Assembly (NCBI GenBank): GCA_910575075.1
Contig: CAJTCY010000004.1
Location: forward strand, 157,234-221,233
Reading direction: 5' to 3'
Length of the DNA stretch: 64,000 bases
Origin: Lachnospiraceae bacterium
Lineage (GTDB): Bacteria > Bacillota > Clostridia > Lachnospirales > Lachnospiraceae
Shown: piece by piece, positions 35,644-45,300 of the stretch
How the letters are laid out: each line of letters starts with the position of its first letter
How positions within the stretch are numbered: position 1 is the first letter of the stretch
The notes under the pieces: model-generated
What the model was told of the DNA's origin: nothing
Databases searched by the model: none
Seen by the model: the letters and a program-made list of their open reading frames with translations, nothing else
Position numbers and translations under genes: made by a program

Positions 35644-37914
35644 TTAATCCTCCCCCAGCTCATCCACAAGCCAATCTATTCCATTTTTAATATAGTCTGG
35701 CAATTTCGGTCTACGGTCAGAAATCTCTTCTGCAATTAATGCATATAACAGCTCACTTGCAAATCTTCCTTTTGCATTTGATAACTTTTCTTGCCACTTA
35801 AATGATTGTTCTACGTTTTGTCCATAATCTATTTTGTCATCCGTACCCACAATTTCTTTATAAATATCGGGTTTTATTGCTTTCAGAATATTGTTTAAAC
35901 ATACATTTTCTGCATTCGTTAAAATCATTGCCTCTTCAAAACTTGTCGGAAAATATTTTCCCACTTTTTGCTGATAGGCAATATAAATATTTCCTATTTT
36001 CATATGGGATGGCAAATCAGAAAGACTATCTGTTTTACGAAAATATTTGATTGTTCTATTAGTTGTCTTTTTCCCCTCTAAATCATCTATCTGTGAATAC
36101 TTTTTTTCCTTCTTTTTTGCCGTTTGGTCTTGATTATCTTCTTTTTTCACACGTTCTCTTTCTATATCTAAATCAGTAATAATAAGTGTGGGAATTTTCA
36201 ATTCTTTTAACAATTTTTCATACAAAAATGCATGAGCCCCGCTAATTCCAAAAACAGAAATATACCTTTTTTTAATTCTTTCTTCTTGTTCCAAATAAAA
36301 TGGCAATATAGTCTCTTCTGCAAAGCCCTCTACCAAAATCGCCGCATCTGCAAAGAATAATTCTGAAACTTTATATTTTATATGCTTTTTTAAAAATTCA
36401 AAATCCTTCTCCTGCTTTTTCTTTAATTCTTCTTCTCGCTTTTTTCGCTCTTCTTCGCTGTCATTATTTACTTCTTCATTTTGTTCTGTTCCAGGAATAA
36501 TTACTTTATCATATAAATTTACAACACATGCCTGTCCGTTTCCGGAATAGACATAACAAATATCATCAAAGGAATTTCCAGTATGTATTTTACTATTTAA
36601 AATATGAGAGGAATGTGTTGTAACAATCAACTGACTGTTTAGATTTCTCTGTTTTTCTTTAATTAATCGTTTTAAGGCTTCATTTATATTTTTTATAAAT
36701 AATTCCTGCATTTGCGGATGCATAAACGACTCTGGTTCTTCTATTGCAATTAGATTAATCTTACTATTGTATTCATCTTCCGGATAATGCTCCATATAAT
36801 CTATCAATTCAGCAATAATCATTACCAGATGTGTATATCCTAGGCCGAACTGTTCTTCTGGAATATTTAATCCCTTTTCTTCATACTCATAACGTAATAA
36901 ATTTCTTACTAACTTTTGTACCGTAATATCTGCACTTAAATTCACTTTCATTACATCTGTGGCAACAATCTCACCGAGTGCATGATTGATTCCATCCTGA
37001 TGATGTCCCCTAATGCTTTTTGTCAAATTCCCATTGATTTCCCCTATATCCTCTTCTAATTTTTGTTTATCTTCAACAATCTTATCATACCTATATGAAA
37101 TAATTTTATTAAAAGCATCCGTTAACGCCGTTACTTTTTTGACATTATTCGCCGAGATGCTCTTGATATCCATTAAACTCGACAACTTAAAATTCTTCTC
37201 TATTTTTTCAGTTTTTAGTTCTTCTTCTCCCTCTTCCTGATATCTTTTATGATATGTCAATTGAAATTTTACATTTTCCAATTCTTTAAACATCGTTTGA
37301 AATTCTGTTTCTAATCCCTCATTATCATCTGCTTTCTTTTTGTCATCAGATCGTTTTTTCTTATCTCTATTTTCAATTCGTTTACATGCTGCTATGATTG
37401 CTTTATCAAACTCTTCTTTTTCCATTATTTCATATTTTATTATTAACTCAATTTCATCCTTATCAATATCTTTTAATAACATAAATGGAACAAGATTTGT
37501 AACCAAATCATCACTGTTTTCTTCAAAGGCAATTGTTACAATAAATTCAATAAATGGTGGCTCAAATACCATTTTACTTTTATCACCTTCTGCTTCTGTA
37601 TAATTTGCATGGTACTGACTAAAACAACTCTGCAGATAAGAAAAGTTAATATCCTTCAAGGATAGTCTATCGTTTTCATTATTGCGTATTATTTTCTGTA
37701 ACGCCTGAATCACTGATGTTTTACCAGTATTATTTTTTCCAACAATTAATGTTGTTGCTGAAGCCACATCAATTTCTTTGACAGATGTTTTCTGACCTTT
37801 TTTATCCCTGTCAATATTTCTTGTCTTTATCCCTTCAGCGTTCACAAAAGAAAAAACATTATCGTCCTCTCTGTACTTCCTGAAGTTCTTCATTTGAAAT
37901 TTTTTCAGATACAT
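35644..37914 (-). CDS. Gabija-like GajA: OLD-family ATPase-TOPRIM nuclease
   Basis: 756 residues. N-terminal ABC-type ATPase (LKKFQMKNFRKYR, Walker A GKNNTGKT at 59-66; ABC signature region FGLGYTHLVMIIAEL; Walker B LIAIEEPESFMHPQMQ), then a C-terminal TOPRIM nuclease (FFADAAILVEGFAEETILPF with the catalytic Glu, and LIITDLDIERERVKK with the DxD). Class 2 OLD nucleases paired with a UvrD helicase make the Gabija anti-phage system, in which GajA nicks phage DNA when nucleotides are depleted. It is about 180 residues longer than the best-known GajA; extra charged coiled segments lie at about 190-215 and 460-490, and 600-620. AT-rich relative to neighbours. Confidence 0.85.
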   Translation of the reverse strand: MYLKKFQMKNFRKYREDDNVFSFVNAEGIKTRNIDRDKKGQKTSVKEIDVASATTLIVGKNNTGKTSVIQALQKIIRNNENDRLSLKDINFSYLQSCFSQYHANYTEAEGDKSKMVFEPPFIEFIVTIAFEENSDDLVTNLVPFMLLKDIDKDEIELIIKYEIMEKEEFDKAIIAACKRIENRDKKKRSDDKKKADDNEGLETEFQTMFKELENVKFQLTYHKRYQEEGEEELKTEKIEKNFKLSSLMDIKSISANNVKKVTALTDAFNKIISYRYDKIVEDKQKLEEDIGEINGNLTKSIRGHHQDGINHALGEIVATDVMKVNLSADITVQKLVRNLLRYEYEEKGLNIPEEQFGLGYTHLVMIIAELIDYMEHYPEDEYNSKINLIAIEEPESFMHPQMQELFIKNINEALKRLIKEKQRNLNSQLIVTTHSSHILNSKIHTGNSFDDICYVYSGNGQACVVNLYDKVIIPGTEQNEEVNNDSEEERKKREEELKKKQEKDFEFLKKHIKYKVSELFFADAAILVEGFAEETILPFYLEQEERIKKRYISVFGISGAHAFLYEKLLKELKIPTLIITDLDIERERVKKEDNQDQTAKKKEKKYSQIDDLEGKKTTNRTIKYFRKTDSLSDLPSHMKIGNIYIAYQQKVGKYFPTSFEEAMILTNAENVCLNNILKAIKPDIYKEIVGTDDKIDYGQNVEQSFKWQEKLSNAKGRFASELLYALIAEEISDRRPKLPDYIKNGIDWLVDELGED

Positions 37915-38245
37915 ACTTGCTTCCTCCCCTTTTTCATTTAGTAATCTTACTGTCTTACATCTTTTGCTGCAAAATCAATTTAATTCTCAATGATTTATTT
38001 CCTATCTTTACTAAAATACATCCTTTTTATCAAACTCTTTCGCTATAAGATAACACACGACTTAGCGCTTTTTCAAACTGCTACTCACTTAATATTTTAC
38101 CACTCTCATACTCACTTCGCAACATCCTGCCTGCAGACTCAGGATATTACCGTTTGTACAGATGCTTGTTATTTCTTTCAATGCAGAAACGCGATACCAT
38201 CTGGAAACTGCCGCCTAAAAATAATAAGCTTTAAATCTGACTTCT
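37915..38245. other. Gene-free stretch upstream of the gajA-like gene
   Basis: No supported gene. GGGGAGGAAGC near the gajA start is its RBS. A clear promoter for gajA was not found. Confidence 0.4.
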
Positions 38246-38303
38246 TCTATAAATAATGATACTTTTACGCGTTAGCGTAACAAGGTCTTTCCTATAGAAG
38301 AAA
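38246..38303. repeat. Dispersed hairpin repeat, copy 6 (long hairpin only)
   Basis: CTTCTATAAATAATGATACT and TTTACGCGTTAGCGTAACAAG, then GTCTTTCCTATAGAAGAAAA. It has the terminal long hairpin but no modules A-C. Confidence 0.6.
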
Positions 38304-38360
38304 AAATTCCACAATATATAGTACAAATTTTTGCTATATCGTAACTATATATTGTGGAAC
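38304..38360 (-). terminator. Long-stem terminator of the BspA-repeat gene
   Basis: TTCCACAATATATAGT (38307-38322) and ACTATATATTGTGGAA (38344-38359) are perfect 16-bp arms with a 21-nt loop. On the minus strand the stem runs into TTTTTTC. Confidence 0.8.
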
Positions 38361-38451
38361 TTCTAAATTTTACAACCACTCGATCCTTGAAAAACCGGTT
38401 ATCCTATCATTTAGAGACAGCAACAGCAAATACGATTTCATACCTCAACAT

Positions 38452-40929
38452 TTACTTCTTAATCTTGCTGCTCACTTTTACTTTACTCCATGTTCCATCC
38501 AGAGTTTCCTTGCCAGATTTCTTATAACTGCACACCCTGACATAATATTTCTTACCTGTTTTCAGCTTTGTAAACGTATAGGAAGTCTTTGACATTTTCT
38601 TCGATTTCACGTTTTTCTTAAATTTTTTATCTGTGCTTATTTGAATCTGATACCCCGACGCCATTTTATCCTTAGCCCATTTCACAGTCAGCTTTTTGCC
38701 CTTTACCGCCTTTACTGTCTTTACCGACTGTTTCTTTGGACTTATCTTGACTGTCACATTCTCAGATGCTTCGCCTGCCTTGATGTTTATGGTGACAACT
38801 CCGGTCTGCTTGATTGTCACTTTTCCAGTACTCTTATCAACAGCGGCAATCTTCGGGTTAGAGCTTGTGAAAGTCATTTCGCTCTTGGATGATGCATTGA
38901 TCTTAAATGGCTTTGTACCATATACAACCTTATACAAAGTTCTACTACAGGTAATGGATGCGACCGGTTCCTGGTCTGCTGGTCTATTAATTGTAAAACT
39001 GACTGTCTTGCTGCCAGTATAATTTCCCTTGCCTGTAACAGTTAATTGAGCAGTTCCTACTTCGGTATTGTTACTATAAGAAACCGTGTAGTCTGTATTT
39101 AAAACTAATGTTTTACCATCCAGTTTTACAATTGCAGATGGTGTCTTGGGTTTTCCATCGTAAGTGTAACTGGTTTGAGACAATGTCACAATCGCTTCGG
39201 AAATATTTTCAATATTTCCTGAATTGTCTCCACCCGGATTATCTCCATTTCCGGGTTCATCTCCTCCACCCGGATTATCTCCGTTTCCAGGTTCATCTCC
39301 TCCACCCGGATTATCTCCGTTTCCAGGTTCATCTCCTCCACCCGGATTATCTCCATTTCCGGGTTCGTCTCCTCCACCCGGATTATCTCCGTTTCCGGGT
39401 TCGTCGGGATCAGATCCGCTGGGGGGAGTGTAGCTGTAATGTATATTCGCCTTTGACACTATCGCTATCGTATCACCTAATTTACCTATGCTGTTCCACT
39501 GTGCTTCGGTACCAGTAAAGTATATATCCTTCAGGGAAGAAGCTGAGAATGCGGCCATACCTATTGTCGTTACGCTGTCTGGAATTATAATAGTAGTCAA
39601 TCCCTGACAGGAAGCGAATGCTGACCCTCCTATACTTTCTGCTCCTTGCGGAATTTCCACCCCGGCAAGCATCAGGCAATTCTGAAACATCCCCTCACTA
39701 ATGCGGTCTATACTTTTAGGCAGTTTAACATTCATCAGATAGTAACACTGCGTAAACATATTGTCGCCCATTTTTACCTGTTTGCTTCCAGGAGCAAACG
39801 TAACATTTTCCAATTTCTGACATTGAAAAAATGTGCCGGCTCCCACTTCTCCAATACTGGCAGGCAAGTCTATAGAGGTGAGGCTTGCGCAAGCGCGGAA
39901 AGCATTTTGGACAATTGTTTCCACTCCTTCTGAAACAGTCACCGAACTTAGATTTTGACATTCTCGGAAGGCACTGTCATTGATGGTTTTCACACTCGAA
40001 GGAATGGTCACGGAAATAATGGAAGAGTCGCGGAAAGCGCTGTTGCCAATTGTTGTCACACTGGAGGCAATCTTTACACCAAGGACACCACATTTCCAAA
40101 AAGCACAGGAACCAATACTGGTAACGCCTTCCTCAATAACGACCTTACGAATCTGGCTGCCGTTATCGCTCCACGGCTGTTCCTCAATGCTGCCAAAGTC
40201 CGGCATATCTCCCTTACCGGAGATAGTCAGCGTACCCGCCTTCGTCAAATTCCAGGTAAGCCCTCCTTCAAGAGTTCCATTTCCAATTGATACATTGGCC
40301 TCCGGATCATCCGGCGGAACATAACCTTCTGGATAGCGGGTAATATAATGGCTGGTACTGCTCATCACCTCTTCCTTAGAGATTGCCCTGCCCCAATGTA
40401 CTCTGCCTTTGTGGTCTCCGGTGCTGATGTTTCCTTCGGCCACAACCACACCTGCATCGTTCACCTCAAGTACAATCACAGTATGGACATCATTGTCTAC
40501 ACGCAGGATATCTCCGGCTTTGATATCCTCATATGAAAACGCACCTGCTGCGTACATTCTGGCAGGCAGACTGCCAAATGCCTCATCACTGAGTATAAAA
40601 GCAAAGGCTACACAGCCTACGGCGACGATATTCTTTCCATCAAGCATCCCGCCCTTCCAACGGTAATATCCCTTTGAGTCTGAATAAGGTTCATCGTTAG
40701 TCCAAGGTGTTCCCTCCTTATATTCATCCCGATCTTTCAGTGCAATCATAGCATCATAAACTTCCGACGGAGAAGGAATCTCACTATCACGGGATACTGA
40801 CCCTGAACCAGATTCTTCTATAATCACATCTTCTTGCCGCAAAGGATCTTCCTGTGATGCATATGCTATTGATGGGGAAGACATGCATAAACACATTGCT
40901 AAAACAGCTGAAACAATTCGTTTTTTCAA
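38452..40929 (-). CDS. Secreted cysteine-peptidase-like protein with BspA leucine-rich repeats
   Basis: 825 residues. Signal peptide (1-25, ending SIAYAS); an NlpC/P60- or CHAP-like domain (about 55-200) with candidate catalytic Cys in VGCVAFAFILSDEAFG and His in DNDVHTVIVLEV; BspA-type LRR_5 repeats (about 215-500; TIGNSAFRDSSIISVTIPSS and similar); five 12-residue GGGDEPGNGDNP repeats (about 506-567); an MBG/YDG Ig-like domain; a Big2-like domain; a C-terminal fibronectin-like domain ending KVKVSSKIKK. No sortase motif. It probably acts at the surface, in adhesion or peptidoglycan/peptide cleavage. It sits between two defence operons with its own promoter and terminator. Confidence 0.8.
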   Translation of the reverse strand: MKKRIVSAVLAMCLCMSSPSIAYASQEDPLRQEDVIIEESGSGSVSRDSEIPSPSEVYDAMIALKDRDEYKEGTPWTNDEPYSDSKGYYRWKGGMLDGKNIVAVGCVAFAFILSDEAFGSLPARMYAAGAFSYEDIKAGDILRVDNDVHTVIVLEVNDAGVVVAEGNISTGDHKGRVHWGRAISKEEVMSSTSHYITRYPEGYVPPDDPEANVSIGNGTLEGGLTWNLTKAGTLTISGKGDMPDFGSIEEQPWSDNGSQIRKVVIEEGVTSIGSCAFWKCGVLGVKIASSVTTIGNSAFRDSSIISVTIPSSVKTINDSAFRECQNLSSVTVSEGVETIVQNAFRACASLTSIDLPASIGEVGAGTFFQCQKLENVTFAPGSKQVKMGDNMFTQCYYLMNVKLPKSIDRISEGMFQNCLMLAGVEIPQGAESIGGSAFASCQGLTTIIIPDSVTTIGMAAFSASSLKDIYFTGTEAQWNSIGKLGDTIAIVSKANIHYSYTPPSGSDPDEPGNGDNPGGGDEPGNGDNPGGGDEPGNGDNPGGGDEPGNGDNPGGGDEPGNGDNPGGDNSGNIENISEAIVTLSQTSYTYDGKPKTPSAIVKLDGKTLVLNTDYTVSYSNNTEVGTAQLTVTGKGNYTGSKTVSFTINRPADQEPVASITCSRTLYKVVYGTKPFKINASSKSEMTFTSSNPKIAAVDKSTGKVTIKQTGVVTINIKAGEASENVTVKISPKKQSVKTVKAVKGKKLTVKWAKDKMASGYQIQISTDKKFKKNVKSKKMSKTSYTFTKLKTGKKYYVRVCSYKKSGKETLDGTWSKVKVSSKIKK
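39233..39412 (-). repeat. Five in-frame 36-bp tandem repeats
   Basis: Unit period 36 bp from 39233, encoding GGGDEPGNGDNP. Units differ only at a few third-position bases (CCATTT/CCGTTT, TTCATC/TTCGTC). A linker whose length could vary by slippage between strains. Confidence 0.85.
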
Positions 40930-41238
40930 TTTTACAACCTCCTAATTTTAATTTTTTACCATGAACAAAACTCTGCACATTCATGTAGATCTGAGAGGCA
41001 TAGCTTACCTCTTTCTCACTGCTCACTCTATAGTAACAACCAACTCTGGCAGTATCATTAAGTTATCAAAATCCATTCTTCTGAAAGGTGCTGATTGCTA
41101 ACTACCATTTAGAAATTTTGAATACTATTTGCCTTCTTATTCCAAAACTTGATAGTATCTCATTTCTATTTCAAGCATTTTTCCCAACTTTTTAATAAGG
41201 GATAACCTTTGGTTAATAATACCATCCCCTCTACTATA

Positions 41239-41341
41239 AATATATTGTTATTCTTCTGCTTTGTCAATAGGCTTAACATTTGAGTTTCCCAATTTTTAAC
41301 AACAACCGTTATTTTAGTACCAAAAAATGGGGAAACTCAAA
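41239..41341 (-). promoter_or_regulatory. Promoter with a 300-nt leader, and adjacent inverted repeat
   Basis: On the minus strand: TTGACA (41267-41262), 17 bp, TATATT (41244-41239), placing a start near 41232 and a leader of about 300 nt before the BspA-repeat gene. The leader contains GAGGTAAGCTATGCCTC, a small hairpin, but no riboswitch I recognise. Just upstream, TTTGAGTTTCCC (41279-41290) and GGGAAACTCAAA (41330-41341) are perfect 12-bp arms, probably ending the macro-protein transcript. Nothing else is seen in 40930-41455. Confidence 0.6.
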
Positions 41342-41455
41342 GCTTAACAGCCCTGTCATGATAAACGCATGGTGTTTCAATCTGTTTTCATTTGTTGTCT
41401 CTGATTGATTTCAAACAACTCCTTAACGGGCGCATCTTATCGTCCATTAAGATAA

Positions 41456-42313
41456 TCACTGACATCTCGCAATACGGAATAATTCCTTATATTCATATAG
41501 TGGTATATTCGTCTTCCCATCATCATATATGAGCACTGTGATCTTTGAATTCAGATGAAGCTTGCTCGTGTTCAGTGTACAGAGCATACATCTGAGAAAT
41601 GATCCTGGATCATCCTGATTATCATCAAATCGAGTAATCCCAGACCCCATCAACGGTAGAACTATATCATTTCTAGCATACACTCTACTTATCTCTTTCC
41701 ACATCTCCATAAGAGTGTGTTCATACTGTGCCATGTTTGTATGTGCTTCCCAATTCTCGTTCAGGGCAGTCATTGCCACCATTAGATAGGACGCATCCTG
41801 ACCATCTTTCTCTTTACACACGTAAGGAATCACGGCGCCAAACGGAAATCGATATATCCCGTTGTCCTCTTGAAATCCTCTTCTCTCTGCTTCAGACTTT
41901 ACAACCTTCTTGATTTCATCTGCATTTCCATGCTCCAAAACCAACTTCCCATGGAGAGAGTTTTTCGATATAACCTTATCATCTGCATCTATACTGAATG
42001 TAGTATCCATCGGAATAACGCGCCAGCCCGACGTCTTAAAAATATCTCCCGGCTTCACTGTCACGGTATTCCTTCCGATCTGAAATGTAATTGAGTCTTT
42101 GTACTTCCTTCCTATGATAGTCCAGATAGCAAAGACAAAGAACGCATAAATAAACGCGACAATAAATATATAAATCTCGATTTTTATAACCCAATTCACC
42201 TTTGGTAACGGAAAAACCGTTGAAACGGATACACCAAATATCGTAAACACTGTAGCGATACCGCCGATGATTTCAAATGCTATTGTTAAACTGTCTTTAA
42301 GCCGCCTGGTCAT
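41456..42313 (-). CDS. Two-TM protein with macro-like (DUF6430-type) domain, ThsA-like effector candidate
   Basis: 285 residues. Two membrane helices at about 11-34 and 41-66 (IFIVAFIYAFFVFAIWTII), with short basic N-terminus and loops placing both ends in the cytoplasm. The soluble part from about 95 has the pattern of a divergent macro domain: DTTFSIDADDKVISKNSLHG, FPFGAVIPYV, SYLMVAMTALNENWEAHT, and the ligand-loop motif IVLPLMGSGITRF. Two TMs fused to a macro domain is the architecture I know for the type II Thoeris effector ThsA, which binds a TIR-made ADP-ribose derivative and damages the membrane. Its start is 17 bp after the TIR gene's stop. Function here is inferred. Confidence 0.75.
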   Translation of the reverse strand: MTRRLKDSLTIAFEIIGGIATVFTIFGVSVSTVFPLPKVNWVIKIEIYIFIVAFIYAFFVFAIWTIIGRKYKDSITFQIGRNTVTVKPGDIFKTSGWRVIPMDTTFSIDADDKVISKNSLHGKLVLEHGNADEIKKVVKSEAERRGFQEDNGIYRFPFGAVIPYVCKEKDGQDASYLMVAMTALNENWEAHTNMAQYEHTLMEMWKEISRVYARNDIVLPLMGSGITRFDDNQDDPGSFLRCMLCTLNTSKLHLNSKITVLIYDDGKTNIPLYEYKELFRIARCQ

Positions 42314-42330
42314 CCATTAACTCCTCCAAA

Positions 42331-45300
42331 CTATAATTCTATTCCAAACAATACCGCTAATTCCTCCGTATCAGGACTCGGAAATCCTTCTGCTGTCCCC
42401 AACGTCCAACTGCCGTCAAATTTGAGCAATGTAACCCTAGGATAAAAGAAACCGTCACTCAGTATATCACTCTTTCCATTTCCCTCTACCGTATACTCCA
42501 CTTCAAAAATTACCATGTCTTCAATAGACATACCCAGATTATAGCTGTCAAGTTCTGCATTATACGCCTGAATTGAGCTGCTGCTAGATTCATTCATATC
42601 TGTAATCCGATATGAACAAACAAATTCCTCTCCATACTCAGATCTTAACTGTCTCCGGATATTATCAAATTCGTTATCATAAAATTTCTCATAAAAATCC
42701 ATTACTTCCGTCTCTGTAGGCATCTTTGCTGCATATGGCTCAAGCATTCTCATTGCAGTTCTCAGACTTATCTTTCCAAACAATTCCATGACATTGCCGC
42801 CTTCCTGCAACAGTTTCAGATATTTGTCTAACAGGTCTTCTATCTCCGCTCCATCGTCACGCACAGCTTTTATATCCAGCTCGTTACTGTCAGATGCTTT
42901 CGCATACTTTTCCAATGCAGCGGCTATAATCTCTGATACATCATTTTCAGGACTGAATGGAACATAACATTGCGTCATCAAATCATAATTATCGTCTTGA
43001 TGATATGCAATCCTGTTTATATTAAATGTGACTGGTGTAAATGCAAGTGTTCCAATCTCCGTTTCTTTGATTTCATAGTCGCCGTTATGCATAGAAAGAA
43101 CCACCTTCTCTACCTTTCCATCGTGACCAGTAACTTCTTCTCCGTTCTCATCCCAATAGGTAGTTTTTTCAATCTCGCCGTCATCCCCATACTCGACCTG
43201 ATATTGGCTGAAGCCAAATACACAATTACGCTCTTTTTCGCTTCCGTCTATAAATGTCCGTCTTACCTCTCTTCCCAGCTCATCATAATCAAAAACAGCC
43301 GTCGCTATCCCTTTGTCATCAGCTGCTGGCTCAAATCCGTCCCTGAGATTGGATCTCTTTGTTTCAAATCCAATATCTGAATACTGTGATTCCCAGCCAG
43401 ATGTTACACCAAACAAATCAGCCGGCTCACCATCCTCGTCATAGTATTCCTCTCGAACCCTCCGTCGCTTATCATCGTAAAAATACTTTATCAGGGCTAA
43501 TCCATAGGATGGATGATTCAGGTATGCTCCATCAGGACCAGCAAGCCACTCCGCCGTCTTCTGACCATATTCATTGTAGTCAACATGATATGAAAACAAC
43601 TCTCTTCCATTTTTATCATAGAACGTTGCCTTTGATGTAGATCTCCATTCTGTTACCGTTTGTTCAATATAGGCATACCCTGCAAGACAATTCACCAGCC
43701 TGCCGTCTTGATCCAGGAAATCCATTCGAACCAGACTATTGTCCTTGTTGTATTCCCGGGTTATCTGGAAATATCCTTCTGCAAGCACTATCGGTTTTCC
43801 ATCAATACCAAAATAAGATGTACGCGTTTCATTATTTCTCTCGTCATACACTATTAACTTCTTCCAATATCCTTCCGGACTAAGAATCGGTACGTTGTTT
43901 TCACCATAATACCTCTCAGCAACCGGCAGACAATCATCATTATAATTTGTGACCTTCTTTTGCAAAATCCCACCATCTGCATCTAAATAGGTGCTTTCGG
44001 TCAGATTGCCATACTCATCAAATATACGCTCCTCGCCATAAGCGAAGAAATCATAATCTGTAGACATATTACTGCGTTCTTCATATGCCATGGGCTGAAT
44101 CCTAATGGGATGATTACGATTGTCATAAGTAATATAAATATCCGTATGATAGTCTTTGGCAGGATTTCTGTCTGCATCAAAGTAAGAATAGTGGACAACT
44201 CTTCCGAGTTCATCATACTCAGCCTTCTTTACTGCATAAATTTGCTGTGTAGTCAACTCTCCATTCTCACCGTAATATCTGGTTTCTATTGCATTTCCAA
44301 AATCATCATATTCCATTTCCACCTTCGCATAAAATCTGTTTCCGGCCAGAACTCCATTAATCACCTTTGCATCAGTGGAAAGATTGCCGTTTTTGTTATA
44401 ATAGGATGTGGATACCAGCAATCCCCTGTCATCGTATTTATTTATAAGATTGGCATAATTTCCGGCAATATCAATCAAATTTCCCAATAGATCCGTATAT
44501 TTGACCGTTTCCACCTGACCGCCGCCATTGTAGGTCATCTCCTTCATCGCCCAATGACCATTTACCGATGTAATCAATCTATCCTCAGTGTTCAGCAAAG
44601 ACACGCTTGCAACATTTCCTCTTCTATCATAATTGAGCTTGACAGCATGGTAGAAACAGTCAGATTCCTGTTTGTATTCGGCTTCTCCGTCAATTCCAAA
44701 ATACCGAAGTTCAGTAAGCTTGTCCTTTTCGTCATAGTTTCTGACTTCACGATGATATCCTTCATCATTGATAACCGGCTGGCCGTTTACGTCATAGAAT
44801 GCTGTTTCCCTGAGATAACCATCCTTCGTGTATAGTTTCTTTTCTATGGCAGCATTATTACTCATAAGCATAAGCTGACCATCAGAATTGTATGTGGAAT
44901 ATGAACGCAAATTTCCATGTGAATCATATTTTGACGCTACCTGCGCATATCCCTCTTTACTCTGAACAGGACTATTTTCAGTCCCATAGTATGTTTCTAA
45001 AATTATCTGTCCAAGTTCGTCATATTTCCATATAATTTTATGATACTTACCACTGCAGTATACCGGCTTGCCATCCACCCCATAATAACTAACACTCAGA
45101 CGATTACCCGTATCGTCAAATTGTTCTATTGCTTTTGCATACCATTGCCTGCAAAGCATAAGCTCGCCATCAGTGTCAAAGTATGTTGATATCCTTTTAT
45201 TCCTCTCCCACATAATCCTCTTCTCAGCATATCCGTCTTCTCCATAAACTAACTTGCCGTTAAGATCCATATTTGCCTTCCGGCTCAGATAACCATCCTG

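Noticed and set aside
39108..39518. CRISPR-like array of 36-bp repeats
   Set aside because: The units are contiguous with no spacers and are in frame inside the BspA-repeat protein; the antisense frames are shadows.
40930..41232. Riboswitch in the leader of the BspA-repeat gene
   Set aside because: No conserved core of c-di-GMP, SAM, TPP or other common riboswitches could be recognised; only a small hairpin is seen.
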